Notes under the pieces: model-generated
What the model was told of the DNA's origin: nothing
Seen by the model: only the letters and a program-made list of their open reading frames with translations
Database searches by the model: none
NCBI GenBank assembly: GCA_018240785.1
Contig: JAFEFC010000011.1
Coordinates: 455,775 to 519,774, forward strand
Source: Pseudomonadota bacterium
Lineage (GTDB): Bacteria; Pseudomonadota; Gammaproteobacteria; Burkholderiales; Rhodocyclaceae
Reading direction: 5' to 3'
DNA length: 64,000 bases
Translations under genes and position numbers: made by a program
Shown: positions 41,807 through 51,594 of the stretch, piece after piece
Layout: each line of letters opens with the position of its first letter
Numbering within the stretch: the first letter of the stretch is position 1

Positions 41807-42882
41807 GCGCGCGCCCGCCAGAACGGTGACACCGCCAGGCGGCGATAGAACATCAGCGCCAGCAGCGCGAGCACGACCAGATGCGGCAGCAGCATGCCGG
41901 GAACGACCCCGAGCCTGCCCTGCGCAACCCAGGACTGGCAGACCGAAATCGCGTTGCTGTAGATCAGGTAGGTGAGCAGGGCGAACAGCAGGTTGTTGGC
42001 GCGGCCGGCTCGCGGATTGACGAAGGACAGCGGTATCGCCATCAATGCCAGAAGCACCGCCGCCAGCGGCATGCCGATACGGCCGACGAGCTCACCGAGG
42101 CTGCGCGCGTCGCCCTCGCGCAGCAGCTCGGCGGTGGGCATCGAGCGCGTGCGCGTCGGTTTCGCCGCGAGCTGGGGCTGCTCGATCTGCACTTCGTAGC
42201 GCTCGAACTCCATGACGCGGTACTCCGGCGTCCCCGGCTCACCGTCGTAGCGACGCCCTTTCTCCAGCACAACGAAGCGCCGGCCCTCGGCGTCGTTGTG
42301 CAGGAAGCCCTGGGACGAGGCGATGACGCTCAGCCGGCCACGGCCCTCGTCACTGACGAACACGTTGCGCACGCGCCCATCCTCGCCAGCGCCAGTCTCG
42401 ACGAAGAACACCCGCCGCGCCCCTGCGGATTCACGGAACACGCCCGGCGCCACGCGCTGCGTGTCGTCGCGACTCTCGAGCTGGTCCTTGTAGTCGGAGC
42501 TCTTCTGCTGCGCCCACGGCGACAGGAACAAGGTGCTGCCGGCGATGACCACCACCAGCGGCAAGGCAAACCGCAGCACCGGGCCGATCCAGGCGGTAAG
42601 CGGCACGCCGGCGGCGAACCACACCACCATTTCGGAATCGCGGTAGCTGCGCGACAGCGACACCAGCACGGCGATGAACAGGGTGAGCGTCAGCACCGTG
42701 GGCACTTCCGACAGCGCGCCGAACCCGATCAGCGCCAGGACCGCATCGGAGGGGACGCGCCCGCCGGCCGCCTGGCCAAGCAGACGGATCAGCACCGTGG
42801 TGATCAGGATCGCGAACAGCGCGACGAACACCGCCGCGGCGACCTGGGCGAATTCCCTCTGCAGGGCGCGACGAAAGATCAT
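41803..42882 (-). CDS. lptF: LPS export permease LptF
   Basis: A 359-residue partner of LptG in the inner-membrane LPS extractor. MIFRRALQREFAQVAAAVFV starts the first helix; LSRSYRDSEMVVWFAAGVPL is the LptB-coupling helix and a periplasmic jellyroll lies at about 115-250. The C-terminal helices end with MFYRRLAVSPFWRARA. ATG 42882 is chosen; the much longer open frame upstream, antisense to pepA, is not coding. It is divergent from pepA across 150 bp. Confidence 0.95.
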   Translation of the reverse strand: MIFRRALQREFAQVAAAVFVALFAILITTVLIRLLGQAAGGRVPSDAVLALIGFGALSEVPTVLTLTLFIAVLVSLSRSYRDSEMVVWFAAGVPLTAWIGPVLRFALPLVVVIAGSTLFLSPWAQQKSSDYKDQLESRDDTQRVAPGVFRESAGARRVFFVETGAGEDGRVRNVFVSDEGRGRLSVIASSQGFLHNDAEGRRFVVLEKGRRYDGEPGTPEYRVMEFERYEVQIEQPQLAAKPTRTRSMPTAELLREGDARSLGELVGRIGMPLAAVLLALMAIPLSFVNPRAGRANNLLFALLTYLIYSNAISVCQSWVAQGRLGVVPGMLLPHLVVLALLALMFYRRLAVSPFWRARA

Positions 42883-42959
42883 CGCGCAGAGCCTGTCGGC
42901 AGCGAAGGTGCCGCGAGCAAGAGGGGGAAGAGTTTCTGGATGAGCATGAGCCTGGCTTT

Positions 42960-42989
42960 TTGACGGTTCCGCCGCGAACGCGCCATAAT
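42960..42989 (+). promoter_or_regulatory. Candidate sigma-70 promoter for pepA
   Basis: TTGACG (42960-42965), an 18-bp spacer and CATAAT (42984-42989) match consensus at five of six bases each. The site lies 43 bases before the pepA ATG and gives a leader of about 37 bases. Confidence 0.6.
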
Positions 42990-43032
42990 CGGGCGGAGCC
43001 CGAAACACGCGCCATTGCAGGGGAAAAAGCGC

Positions 43033-44532
43033 ATGGAATTTACCATAAAGACAGCCGCCCCGGAGAAGTTCCGGGCGGGCATCCTGGTTGCCGCTGCCTA
43101 TGCCGACGGCGTCCTGCCCGCCGCCACGGCGGCACTCGACAAGGCCTCGGATGGCCGCATTGCTGCCCTGATCAAGCGCGGCGACCTCGACGAAAAGGCG
43201 GGCTCCACCCTGCTGCTGCCCGAGCTGCACGGCGTCGCCGCCGAGCGTGTGCTGCTCGTCAGCCTGGGCAAGCGCGACGACTTCGGCGACAAGCCCTATC
43301 GCGATGCCCTCAGCGCGGCGGCCAAGGCGCTCGCAAGCGGTGCCGCGAAGGACGCCGGCGTGCTCATCGCCGATGTCGATATGGAGACGCGATCGCTGCC
43401 ATGGCGGCTGCAGCAGGCCGCGCGCATCCTCGCCGACGGCGCCTACCGTTTCGACGCGCTCAAGTCGGGCAAGGACGCCAGGAAGGAGCGCGGCGCCCGG
43501 AAGTTCGCCCTCGTCATCGCCGGCAAGGTCAGTACGGCGCTGGAGACCGCGGTGCAGCGAGGCCAGGCGATTGCCGAAGGCATGGCGCTGGCAAAGGATC
43601 TCGGCAACCTGCCCGGCAACGTGTGCACGCCCAGCCATCTCGCGCATACCGCGACGGAACTGGGCAAGCAGTTCAAGTTCGACGTCGACGTGCTCGACCG
43701 CGATGGCATCGAGAAGCTCGGCATGGGCTCCTTCCTGTCGGTGGCGCGTGGCAGCCATGAGCCGCCCAGGTTCATCGTCATGCATTACAAGGGCGGCAAG
43801 GCCAAGGCGAAACCCGTCGTGCTCGTCGGCAAGGGCATCACCTTCGATACTGGCGGCATCTCGCTGAAGCCCGGCGCCGAGATGGACGAGATGAAGTTCG
43901 ACATGTGCGGCGCCGCCAGTGTGCTGGGCACCTTCAAGGCCATCGCGCGCATGGGCCTGCCGATCAACGTCGTCGGCCTCATCCCCGCCACCGAGAACAT
44001 GCCGGGCGGTCGCGCGACCAAACCGGGCGATGTGGTCACCTCGATGTCGGGCCAGACCATCGAGGTGCTGAACACCGACGCCGAGGGCCGCCTCATCCTG
44101 TGCGACGCACTGACCTACGCCGAGCGCTTCAAGCCGGCCTGCGTGATCGACATCGCCACCCTGACCGGCGCCTGCGTGATCGCGCTGGGCAAGATCCCCA
44201 GCGGCCTCCTCGCCAACGACGACGACCTGGCGGCCGAAATCCTCAAGCGCGGCACCGAATCGGGCGACCGGGCGTGGCAGTTGCCGCTGTGGGAGGAGTA
44301 CCAGGAGCTGCTGAAGAGCAACTTCGCCGACATGGGCAACATCGGCGGCCGCTACGCCGGGACCATCACCGCCGCCTGCTTCCTCGCGCGCTTCACCAAG
44401 GCCTACAAGTGGGCGCATCTCGACATTGCCGGCACGGCGTGGCTGTCGGGCGACGCCAAGGGAGCCACTGGCCGCCCGGTGCCGCTGCTGTCGGAATTCC
44501 TCATCGGGCGCGCCGAGGCCAGGGGAAGCTGA
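43033..44532 (+). CDS. pepA: Leucyl aminopeptidase (M17 family)
   Basis: A 499-residue hexameric cytosolic aminopeptidase with two metal ions. The C-terminal catalytic domain has the signature NTDAEGRLILCDALTYAE, the metal ligands in GKGITFDTGGISLKP and a lysine in MKFDMCGAASVLG. The N-terminal domain (residues 1-160) is typical. In some species PepA also acts as a DNA-binding regulator at arginine-control and cer-type sites. ATG 43033 is chosen over one six codons upstream. The pepA-holC-valS order is standard. Confidence 0.96.
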   Translation: MEFTIKTAAPEKFRAGILVAAAYADGVLPAATAALDKASDGRIAALIKRGDLDEKAGSTLLLPELHGVAAERVLLVSLGKRDDFGDKPYRDALSAAAKALASGAAKDAGVLIADVDMETRSLPWRLQQAARILADGAYRFDALKSGKDARKERGARKFALVIAGKVSTALETAVQRGQAIAEGMALAKDLGNLPGNVCTPSHLAHTATELGKQFKFDVDVLDRDGIEKLGMGSFLSVARGSHEPPRFIVMHYKGGKAKAKPVVLVGKGITFDTGGISLKPGAEMDEMKFDMCGAASVLGTFKAIARMGLPINVVGLIPATENMPGGRATKPGDVVTSMSGQTIEVLNTDAEGRLILCDALTYAERFKPACVIDIATLTGACVIALGKIPSGLLANDDDLAAEILKRGTESGDRAWQLPLWEEYQELLKSNFADMGNIGGRYAGTITAACFLARFTKAYKWAHLDIAGTAWLSGDAKGATGRPVPLLSEFLIGRAEARGS

Positions 44533-44537
44533 AGACG

Positions 44538-44978
44538 GTGGCGCCGCGGGTGCAGTTCTACCACAACACGCCCGACCGGCTTGCGCTGGCAAGCGAGCTG
44601 ATCGGGCGGGCGCATGCCGGCGGCCGCCAGGCCATCGTGCGCCTGCCCGATGCGGCCAGCCTGCGCAAGCTCGACCAGATGCTCTGGACACAGGAGCCGC
44701 TCGCCTTCATCCCGCATGTGGGCATCGACTCCGCGCTCGCCGCCGAGACGCCGATCGTCCTCGCCGCCGCGGAAAGCGCGAGCCGCTGGCCGCATCAGGA
44801 CATGCTGTTCAACCTTGCTGCCGACATGCCGCCTGACATCGAGACTTTCCGCCTGGTGGTCGAGATCGTCGGCCAGAGCGAGGAGGAGAAACAGCCTGCG
44901 CGCATGCGCTGGGCGGCCTACAAGCAGAAGGGGCTGGCCCTGAAGGCCTTCGACGCCGAGCGCAGGGAGGCGATGTGA
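44538..44978 (+). CDS. holC: DNA polymerase III chi subunit
   Basis: A 146-residue subunit of the clamp-loader-associated chi-psi complex, which links the replisome to single-strand-binding protein. Recognised by VQFYHNTPDRLALASELIGRAH, LDQMLWTQEPLAFIPH and VVEIVGQSEEEKQPARMRW. The start is GTG 44538, five bases after the pepA stop; upstream in-frame codons lie inside pepA. It overlaps the following gene by four bases, so pepA, holC and the acidic gene form an operon. No holD (psi) gene is close. Confidence 0.92.
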   Translation: MAPRVQFYHNTPDRLALASELIGRAHAGGRQAIVRLPDAASLRKLDQMLWTQEPLAFIPHVGIDSALAAETPIVLAAAESASRWPHQDMLFNLAADMPPDIETFRLVVEIVGQSEEEKQPARMRWAAYKQKGLALKAFDAERREAM

Positions 44979-45865
44979 GAGACGAGTTGCAGCCACCGCA
45001 AGACGACGAGCTCGAGCGCGCCGACGCCCTGCTCGATCAGGCCGACGCGCTGCTGAGCCGCCACCGCGGCAACGCTCCGCGCACGCCCCCGCCGGCTGCG
45101 TTCCCTTCCGCCGCTCTTGAAACCGAAACCCGCCTCGAGCCCTTCGCGCTCGAGGACGACGACGATCTGCCGATCCTGACGGACATCGTCGACGGCCTCG
45201 AACTCGCCGACATCACCAGCATCGCCGACCTGGCCGACGTGGCCGATCTCGCCGATCGCGAACTCGCCACCCCCGCTGCGCCAGTGCTCGACGATCTCGC
45301 CTCCACGCCCCGCCCTGCCTTCGCTGGCGATGCGATGCACTTCGCCGCCGCGGAAGACGCCGCCTCGCTCGAAGCGCAGCCGCTGGAGGATCTTGCGGAG
45401 GGCACGCCGGACACACGATCCGCAGACGAGCCTCCACCACCACCATCCGACCAATTGGCGGCAGCGCCGCTGGCAGACGCTGCGCCATCGAGGATCGCGG
45501 CGGCCGAACTGCCTCCGTCCGCCGAGCCATCGCCTCCCCTGACGCCCCCCACAGCACCTCCGCTGGCGCCGCCCTTTTCATCTGCACTCTCACTCTCACA
45601 GCCGCCGGCGCTGAGCCCGGCGGATGAGCACGCCCTGCTCGTCTCCGCCCGCGCCGCGCTGATCGAGGAGCTCGTCGAACTCGACACCGAGATCGCCCGC
45701 TCGGTCGAATCCTGGCTCGAGGACGAACTGCCGCAGATCGTCACGCGCGAACTCGACAGCCTGGCTGAACGCATCCGCACCGAAGCCATTGCCCAATTGC
45801 GCGCCACCCTGCTTCCCGCCTTGTCCGAGCGCATCGCCCATCGCATCGACAAGCTCGTCGACTGA
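44975..45865 (+). CDS. Acidic, proline-rich protein with C-terminal helical domain (DUF2486-like or PopZ-like layout)
   Basis: A 296-residue protein of unknown function starting at GTG 44975, overlapping holC. Three parts are visible: an N-terminal helix (DELERADALLDQADALLSRH), an acidic region with LPILTDIVDG and ADLADVADLAD repeats (residues 58-97), and a long Pro/Ala/Glu-rich, probably disordered linker (about 98-215). A C-terminal helical domain (216-296) contains VESWLEDELPQIVTRELDSL. That helix resembles the oligomerisation region of the alphaproteobacterial polar organiser PopZ, which has WLDENLP-like segments, and the acidic/Pro middle is PopZ-like too. Proteins of unknown function with LPxLTxxV segments are also known in Burkholderiales. 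I cannot decide between these readings. Confidence 0.6.
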   Translation: MRDELQPPQDDELERADALLDQADALLSRHRGNAPRTPPPAAFPSAALETETRLEPFALEDDDDLPILTDIVDGLELADITSIADLADVADLADRELATPAAPVLDDLASTPRPAFAGDAMHFAAAEDAASLEAQPLEDLAEGTPDTRSADEPPPPPSDQLAAAPLADAAPSRIAAAELPPSAEPSPPLTPPTAPPLAPPFSSALSLSQPPALSPADEHALLVSARAALIEELVELDTEIARSVESWLEDELPQIVTRELDSLAERIRTEAIAQLRATLLPALSERIAHRIDKLVD

Positions 45866-45902
45866 AGCCTGCGCCAAGCCGGGGCGGCCGCCGGCCATCC
45901 GC

Positions 45903-45908
45903 TATAAT
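45903..45908 (+). promoter_or_regulatory. Possible -10 element for valS
   Basis: A perfect TATAAT lies 32 bases before the valS ATG, in the gap after the acidic gene. No -35 hexamer is seen at 16-18 bp, so activity may depend on other contacts. Confidence 0.4.
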
Positions 45909-45939
45909 CCGCGCTTTGCCTTCACGCGCGTAGAACACC

Positions 45940-48933
45940 ATGGAACTGGCCAAGAGCTTCGAGCCCGCCGACATCGAACGTCGCTGGTACCCGGAATGGG
46001 AATCCCGCGGCTACTTCGACGCCGGACTCGACACGTCGAACCCCAACGCCTTCTGCATCCTGCTGCCGCCGCCCAACGTCACCGGCACGCTGCACATGGG
46101 GCACGGCTTCAACCAGACGATCATGGACGCGCTCACCCGCTACCACCGCATGCGCGGCGCCAACACGCTGTGGCAGCCGGGCACCGACCATGCCGGCATC
46201 GCCACGCAGATCGTCGTCGAGCGCCAGTTGGACGCCCAGGGCGTCAGCCGCCACGACCTCGGCCGCGAGAAGTTCCTCGAGAAGGTGTGGGAGTGGAAGG
46301 AATACTCCGGCGGCACCATCACCCGCCAGATGCGGCGCCTGGGCACCAGCCCGGACTGGAAGCGCGAGCGCTTCACGATGGACGAGGGCCTGTCGAAGAC
46401 CGTCACCGAGACCTTCGTGCGCCTGTACAACGAAGGCCTGATCTACCGCGGCAAGCGCCTGGTGAACTGGGACCCGAAGCTCGGCACGGCGGTGTCCGAC
46501 CTGGAGGTGGTGTCCGAGGAAGAGGACGGCAAGCTCTACCACATCCTGTACCCCTTCTCCGACGGCCCGATCGGTGACTTGCGCGGCCTGACCGTCGCCA
46601 CCACCCGCCCCGAGACCCTGCTCGGCGACGTCGCGGTGATGGTGCATCCGGAGGACGAACGCTACGCGCACCTCGTCGGCAGGACCGTGGCGCTGCCGCT
46701 CACCGGCCGCCACATCCCGATCATCGCCGACGACTACGTCGATCGTGAGTTCGGCACCGGCTGCGTGAAAGTCACCCCGGCGCACGACTTCAACGACTAC
46801 GCGGTGGGCCAGCGCCACAAGCTCGACATGATCGTGGTGCTCAAGCTCGACGGCAGCGTGCCGGCCGTGGCCGAGCGTTACACGACCGACGGCATCAGCC
46901 TCGACGGCGTGACGATGCCCGCCGAAGTGGCCGGGCTGGACCGCGTGCCCGCGCGCGATGCCGTCGTCGCCGAACTGGAAAAACTCGGCCTGATGCTCGA
47001 GGCCAAGGCGCACAAGATGCAGGTGCCGCGCGGCGACCGCACCGGCGTCGTGATCGAGCCGATGCTCACCGACCAGTGGTTCGTCGCGATGTCGAAGCCG
47101 GGCGCGGATGGCAAGTCGATCACCGAGAAGGCCCTCGAAGTCGTCGCCTCCGGTGAGATCAAGTTCTACCCCGAGAACTGGGTCAACACCTACAACCAGT
47201 GGCTCAACAATATCCAGGACTGGTGCATTTCGCGCCAGTTGTGGTGGGGCCACCGCATCCCCGCCTGGTATGACGAGGAAGGCCGCATCTACGTCGCGCA
47301 AAGCGAGGAAGTGGCCATCGCCAACTGGAAGGCCGACCTCGAAGCCGAGATCGCCGGCCTGCAGGCCGAAGTCGCCGCGCGCCAGAGCCAGGGCCAGACC
47401 ACCGAGCACTACCCCGAACTGGCCGAACGCCTGTCGGTGCTGCACGCCCGCTACGAGGAAGGCAAGCTGCGCCAGGAAGACGACGTGCTCGACACCTGGT
47501 ACTCGTCCGCGCTGTGGCCGTTCTCCACGCTGGACTGGACGGCCGGGTGGCCCGAGCAAAGCAACGACGCGCTCGACCTCTACCTGCCCTCCACCGTGCT
47601 GGTCACCGGCTTCGACATCATCTTCTTCTGGGTGGCGCGCATGGTCATGATGACCACGCACATCACCGGCAAGATCCCGTTCAGGCACGTCTATGTGCAT
47701 GGCCTGATCCGCGATGCGGAAGGCCAGAAGATGAGCAAGTCCAAGGGCAACGTGCTCGACCCGATCGACCTCATCGACGGCATCGCCCTCGACGAGCTGG
47801 TGAAGAAGCGCACCTTCGGCCTGATGAACCCGAAGCAGGCGCAGAGCATCGAGAAGAAGACGCGCAAGGAATTCCCGGAAGGCATCCCCGCCTTCGGCAC
47901 CGACGCGCTGCGCTTCACCTTCGCCAGCCTCGCCAGCCCGGGGCGCGACATCAAGTTCGACCTGGCGCGCTGCGAGGGCTACCGCAACTTCTGCAACAAG
48001 CTGTGGAACGCCACCCGCTTCGTGCTGATGAACACCGAAGGACAGGACTGCGGCCTGGGTCAGCATGCTGCCGACCAGTGCGCGCCCGGCGGCTACCTCG
48101 ACTTCTCCTTCGCCGACCGCTGGATCGTCTCCCGCCTGCAGCGCACCGAGGCGGAAGTGGCGGAGCAATTCGAAGCCTACCGCTTCGACCTCGTCGCCCG
48201 CGCGGTGTATGAATTCGTGTGGGACGAGTACTGCGACTGGTACCTGGAACTCGCCAAGGTGCAGATCCAGACCGGCACACCCGGCCAGCAGCGCGCCACC
48301 CGCCGCACCCTGCTGCGCGTGCTGGAGACGGTGCTGCGCCTGGCCCACCCGCTGATCCCCTTCATCACCGAAGAGCTGTGGCAGACGGTGGCGCCGCTCG
48401 CCGGCCGCAAGGACGGCGACAGCATCATGCGCGTGCGCTACCCGCAGGCCGACCTGAGCCGCATCGACGAGGCCGCCGAGGCGAAGGTCGCCGAGCTGAA
48501 GGCGATGATCTACGCCTGCCGCAACCTGCGCGGCGAGATGAACATCTCCCCTGCGCAGCGCCTGCCGCTGGTGGCCACCGGCGACAAGGCGGCGCTCGCC
48601 CTGTACGCGCCCTACCTCGCCGGGCTGGCCAAGCTCGCCGAAGTGCAGATCGTCGACGAGATCGGCGCCGACGAGCTCGCCCCGGTCGCGGTGGCCGGCG
48701 AAACCCGCCTGATGCTGAAGGTGGAGATCGACGTCGCCGCCGAGCGCGAGCGCCTGGGCAAGGAGATCGCCCGCCTCGAAGGCGAAGTCGCCAAGGCCGA
48801 AGGCAAGCTCGGCAACGCCAGCTTCGTCGACCGCGCGCCTGCGGCGGTGGTGCAGCAGGAGCGCGACCGCCTGGCCGGCTTCAAGGCGACGCTGGACAAG
48901 CTCAAGCCGCAACTGGCGAAGCTGGGGACATAA
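45940..48933 (+). CDS. valS: Valyl-tRNA synthetase
   Basis: A 997-residue class I aminoacyl-tRNA synthetase. The HIGH-type motif is in [19 protein letters not shown] and the KMSKS loop in [17 protein letters not shown]. An editing domain (about 190-340) removes misactivated threonine, the anticodon-binding domain is helical, and the C-terminal coiled coil ([19 protein letters not shown]) is complete. An inserted stretch near residues 450-510 is rich in Glu, Ala and Gln. A long open frame on the opposite strand is a composition shadow. A 19-bp inverted repeat and a bidirectional terminator follow the stop. Confidence 0.97.
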   Translation: MELAKSFEPADIERRWYPEWESRGYFDAGLDTSNPNAFCILLPPPNVTGTLHMGHGFNQTIMDALTRYHRMRGANTLWQPGTDHAGIATQIVVERQLDAQGVSRHDLGREKFLEKVWEWKEYSGGTITRQMRRLGTSPDWKRERFTMDEGLSKTVTETFVRLYNEGLIYRGKRLVNWDPKLGTAVSDLEVVSEEEDGKLYHILYPFSDGPIGDLRGLTVATTRPETLLGDVAVMVHPEDERYAHLVGRTVALPLTGRHIPIIADDYVDREFGTGCVKVTPAHDFNDYAVGQRHKLDMIVVLKLDGSVPAVAERYTTDGISLDGVTMPAEVAGLDRVPARDAVVAELEKLGLMLEAKAHKMQVPRGDRTGVVIEPMLTDQWFVAMSKPGADGKSITEKALEVVASGEIKFYPENWVNTYNQWLNNIQDWCISRQLWWGHRIPAWYDEEGRIYVAQSEEVAIANWKADLEAEIAGLQAEVAARQSQGQTTEHYPELAERLSVLHARYEEGKLRQEDDVLDTWYSSALWPFSTLDWTAGWPEQSNDALDLYLPSTVLVTGFDIIFFWVARMVMMTTHITGKIPFRHVYVHGLIRDAEGQKMSKSKGNVLDPIDLIDGIALDELVKKRTFGLMNPKQAQSIEKKTRKEFPEGIPAFGTDALRFTFASLASPGRDIKFDLARCEGYRNFCNKLWNATRFVLMNTEGQDCGLGQHAADQCAPGGYLDFSFADRWIVSRLQRTEAEVAEQFEAYRFDLVARAVYEFVWDEYCDWYLELAKVQIQTGTPGQQRATRRTLLRVLETVLRLAHPLIPFITEELWQTVAPLAGRKDGDSIMRVRYPQADLSRIDEAAEAKVAELKAMIYACRNLRGEMNISPAQRLPLVATGDKAALALYAPYLAGLAKLAEVQIVDEIGADELAPVAVAGETRLMLKVEIDVAAERERLGKEIARLEGEVAKAEGKLGNASFVDRAPAAVVQQERDRLAGFKATLDKLKPQLAKLGT

Positions 48934-48970
48934 GGGCACAAGCTGCTTGCGCGAGAAGGCAAGAGCGCCA

Positions 48971-49068
48971 GCATGAGCGGGCGGGGTATGCGTGGCGCAG
49001 GCGAGGACTGTCCGAGGCCAAGGGCCGAGTTCCGCAGCCTGCAGAACGAATACCCCGCCCGCTCATGC
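48971..49068. repeat. Perfect 19-bp inverted repeat bounding a 98-bp structured element
   Basis: Arms 48971-48989 and 49050-49068 are exact reverse complements (GCATGAGCGGGCGGGGTAT and its complement), with 60 bp between them. Inside, GCAGGC pairs with GCCTGC and GGCC with GGCC, so the transcript could fold into one long hairpin. It lies between valS and the terminator. It does not match the REP-like units in this window and shows no transposase gene or target duplication. Confidence 0.65.
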
Positions 49069-49102
49069 GTTTGGCAGCACGGCGCCAGCTCAGCACCAAG
49101 AA

Positions 49103-49137
49103 AAACGGGCTGCCCGCATTTGCCGGGCAGCCCGTTT
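49103..49137. terminator. Bidirectional terminator between valS and the tusA-like gene
   Basis: Perfect 14-bp arms (49103-49116 and 49124-49137) enclose a 7-nt loop; the arms have A-tracts to the left and TTT to the right. The position between convergent genes suits termination in both directions. Confidence 0.92.
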
Positions 49138-49157
49138 CGCTTTCAAGGCAGGAAGCC

Positions 49158-49388
49158 TTACTTCCGCTTCAGGAAAAACTCATACGCCTTGTCCGCCATC
49201 TCGCCCTGCTTCACCAGCTCATTGCCGGTCTGCCTGGCGAACGCCTGGAAATCCTTCACCGAGCCCGGGTCCGTCGCCAGCACGCGCAGTACCTCGCCGC
49301 TCGTCATGTCGTTCAACGCCTTCTTGGCGCGCAGGATGGGCAGCGGGCAGTTGAGGCCGCGCGCATCCACTTCCTTGTCGAAATCCAT
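49158..49388 (-). CDS. TusA-family sulfurtransferase
   Basis: A 76-residue sulfur carrier protein with the CPxP signature NCPLPILRAKKAL, cysteine at residue 14 as the persulfide carrier. TusA proteins pass sulfur from cysteine desulfurase to tRNA thiolation and molybdopterin synthesis, and other family members work in sulfur oxidation. The rest (VLRVLATDPGSVKDFQAFARQ) shows the two-layer alpha/beta fold. It lies on the minus strand, convergent with valS. Because moaC and the tungsten enzyme genes are within 10 kb, a role in molybdopterin sulfur supply is plausible but inferred. Confidence 0.88.
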   Translation of the reverse strand: MDFDKEVDARGLNCPLPILRAKKALNDMTSGEVLRVLATDPGSVKDFQAFARQTGNELVKQGEMADKAYEFFLKRK

Positions 49389-49506
49389 CGATGTTCCCTT
49401 GTTTCCGCTTGCGCCAGGCGTGGCGCACAGGCCCCGGATTCTAGAGGATGGGCCCGACGGCCGATAGCTCGCACGTCACGCCGCCGCGCCGCGCGACCGA
49501 TGACGC

Positions 49507-50952
49507 TCAGGAGTCACCAAAGCGCTGCTTGTCCCGCTTCTCGTCGCGGTAGCGCTGCTTGAGCTCGCGCAGGCGCGCGTCCACCGCCGACAGCTCGTAG
49601 AAATCGGCATCGGCCTCGCGGCGCGCGATCTCGAGCTGCTCGATGGCCGCTGGCAGGCTGCCCTGCAGCGCATAGACCTCGGCCTGCGCACGGTGCTGTG
49701 CGGTGCGCTTGCCCAGCGCCTGGTCGGCGCGCGACAGCAGTTGCCACAGGCGCACGTCGTCGCCGCGGGAATTGAGCAACTGGCGCACGCCGCTCGCCGC
49801 TGCGGCCGGCATGCCGGCGAGGATCTGCGCATCCGCCAGCGCGTAGCCGACGCTGCGGCTGCCCGGGAAACGCTTCTGCGCCGTGCCCAGCAGGCGCACC
49901 GCGCCCGCACCATCCTTGCGCGCCAGCAGGATTTCCGCGCCAAGCTGTTCGATGAAGGCGGAGGGCGGCGCATCGCCGCGCAGCTTGTCCAGCATCGCCT
50001 GCGCTTCGTCGAGGCGACCGGCGCGCATCAACGCCCGCGCCAGCCCGTAGCGCTGCGTCGCATCGCGCGGTTGCTGCGCAAGCCGGCTCTCGAGATCCTT
50101 TACCGCGTCCGCGGGCAATCCCGCCTGGGCGCGCAGCTTGGCCTGCACGTAGCCGAAATCCGACGAATCCAGCACCTGGCGATAGCGCATCGACGACACG
50201 CGGTTTTCCATGTCGGCGATGCGCTCGAAGGTCAGCGGGTGGGTGCGCAGGTAGGCCGGCGCATTGTTCTCATACAGGCGTGTGCCACGCTGCAGGCGCT
50301 CGAAGAAGCTCGGCATGCCGCGCACGTCGAAGCCCGCACCTTCGAGGACCTGCAGGCCCACGCGGTCGGCCTCGCGTTCGTAGTCCCGGGTGTAGCCCAG
50401 TTGCGACTGCAGCGCACCCGCGCTGCCCGCTGCGATCGCCGCCTCGCTGACCTGCGAATTGCTGCGTGCCGCCAGCACCGCGATCAGCAGCGAGGCCAGC
50501 ATCGCCATGCCCGCCTGGCTCTGCTTGCCGACGATCTGCGCGATGTGGCGCTGGGTGACGTGGGCGATTTCGTGGCCGAGGACCGAGGCGAGTTCCGACT
50601 CGCTCTGCGCCGCCAGGATCAGGCCCGAATGCACGCCCACATGGCCGCCCGGCAGCGCGAAGGCGTTCAGCGTCGGATCCTTGATCACGAAGAAGTCGAA
50701 ATCCTGCAGCGGCTTGTCGCTGGCCGCCACCAGCCGGTGGCCAAGGCGATTGACGTACTCCTCGATCTCCGGATCGTCCAGGTAGGCGGCATCCTTCCAG
50801 CGGATTTCGCGGATGATCTCGTCACCGATGCGGCGCTCGGCCGCCGTCGACAGATCGGACGTGCCGACGTCGCCGAGATCGGGCAGATCCACGGCGCGGA
50901 CGGGAAAAGCGAGCGCAAGGCTGAGCAGGAGGGCGAGGGGTCGGCGCATCAT
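49507..50952 (-). CDS. Periplasmic M48 metalloprotease with TPRs (BepA-like)
   Basis: A 481-residue exported zinc protease. A signal peptide spans about residues 1-20 (ending FPVRA). The M48 domain has the HEIAH motif at 127-131, with the third ligand glutamate in YEREADR (Glu194). A hydrophobic stretch (about 147-162) lies between them. TPR-like repeats run from about residue 270 to the end (SLPAAIEQLEIARREADADF). This is the layout of BepA (YfgC), which degrades misassembled outer-membrane proteins such as LptD and assists their folding. Presence of lptFG in the window fits but is coincidental. It is divergent from moaC. Confidence 0.9.
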   Translation of the reverse strand: MMRRPLALLLSLALAFPVRAVDLPDLGDVGTSDLSTAAERRIGDEIIREIRWKDAAYLDDPEIEEYVNRLGHRLVAASDKPLQDFDFFVIKDPTLNAFALPGGHVGVHSGLILAAQSESELASVLGHEIAHVTQRHIAQIVGKQSQAGMAMLASLLIAVLAARSNSQVSEAAIAAGSAGALQSQLGYTRDYEREADRVGLQVLEGAGFDVRGMPSFFERLQRGTRLYENNAPAYLRTHPLTFERIADMENRVSSMRYRQVLDSSDFGYVQAKLRAQAGLPADAVKDLESRLAQQPRDATQRYGLARALMRAGRLDEAQAMLDKLRGDAPPSAFIEQLGAEILLARKDGAGAVRLLGTAQKRFPGSRSVGYALADAQILAGMPAAAASGVRQLLNSRGDDVRLWQLLSRADQALGKRTAQHRAQAEVYALQGSLPAAIEQLEIARREADADFYELSAVDARLRELKQRYRDEKRDKQRFGDS

Positions 50953-51066
50953 CGGCTGTTATGATACCTGCCCGCAGCGCGGCGTTCCCCTGGGCGTGTA
51001 TCGCCATGTAGCAGGCGGGGGCGTCGTCGATGCAGCCTCCCCGTCCATCCTCACGCAACAGCCGCC

Positions 51067-51579
51067 ATGAACCTGCCCCAGCCGCCCCACCTCACTCATT
51101 TCGACGCCGACGGCCAGGCCCACATGGTCGATGTCGGCGACAAGGCCGAGACGCGCCGCGTCGCCGTCGCCAGCGGCCGCATCCTGATGCAGCCCGCCAC
51201 CTTCGCGATGATCCGCGACGGCAGCGCGAAGAAGGGCGACGTCATCGGCATCGCCCGCATCGCCGCCATCCAGGGCTCCAAGCGCACCAGCGAACTCATC
51301 CCGCTCTGCCATCCGATTCCGCTTACCCGCGTCGCCGCCGAGTTCGATCTGGACGAACCGGCATCGGCGGTGCGCTGCACCGTGACCGCCGAAACGGTCG
51401 GCCGCACCGGCGTCGAGATGGAAGCGCTGACCGCCGTCAGCATCGCGCTGCTCACCATCTACGACATGTGCAAGGCGGTCGACCGCGGCATGCGCATCGA
51501 GGACGTGCAGTTGATGGAAAAGCGCGGCGGCAAGTCGGGGCACTGGGTCGCCCCCGGCCAGGGCTCGGCTGGGGGCTGA
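51067..51579 (+). CDS. moaC: Cyclic pyranopterin monophosphate synthase MoaC
   Basis: A 170-residue enzyme that, after MoaA, converts the 3',8-cyclo-GTP intermediate to cyclic pyranopterin monophosphate, the first stable molybdopterin precursor. Motifs are [31 protein letters not shown] and [20 protein letters not shown] with CKAVDRGM after it, holding the known active-site Lys and His residues. ATG 51067 has no strong Shine-Dalgarno. It is convergent with tupA, 12 bp apart. Molybdopterin is also the cofactor backbone of the tungsten enzyme encoded at 54.6-58.3 kb. Confidence 0.96.
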   Translation: MNLPQPPHLTHFDADGQAHMVDVGDKAETRRVAVASGRILMQPATFAMIRDGSAKKGDVIGIARIAAIQGSKRTSELIPLCHPIPLTRVAAEFDLDEPASAVRCTVTAETVGRTGVEMEALTAVSIALLTIYDMCKAVDRGMRIEDVQLMEKRGGKSGHWVAPGQGSAGG

Positions 51580-51594
51580 CGGCGGCAGCCGTCA
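51577..51594. terminator. Short hairpin between convergent moaC and tupA
   Basis: TGACGGC and GCCGTCA (51577-51583 and 51588-51594) form a 7-bp stem with a 4-nt loop spanning the stop codons of both genes. There is no T-tract, so termination here is uncertain. Confidence 0.3.

Noticed and set aside
45922-48939. 1005-codon open frame antisense to valS
   Set aside because: It is the complement frame of a high-GC gene; its product is rich in Arg, His, Ala, Leu and Val with no domain, while valS has all synthetase motifs.
48971-49068. Integron attC site
   Set aside because: The element has long inverted arms but lacks the RYYYAAC and GTTRRRY ends and no integrase or gene cassette is near.
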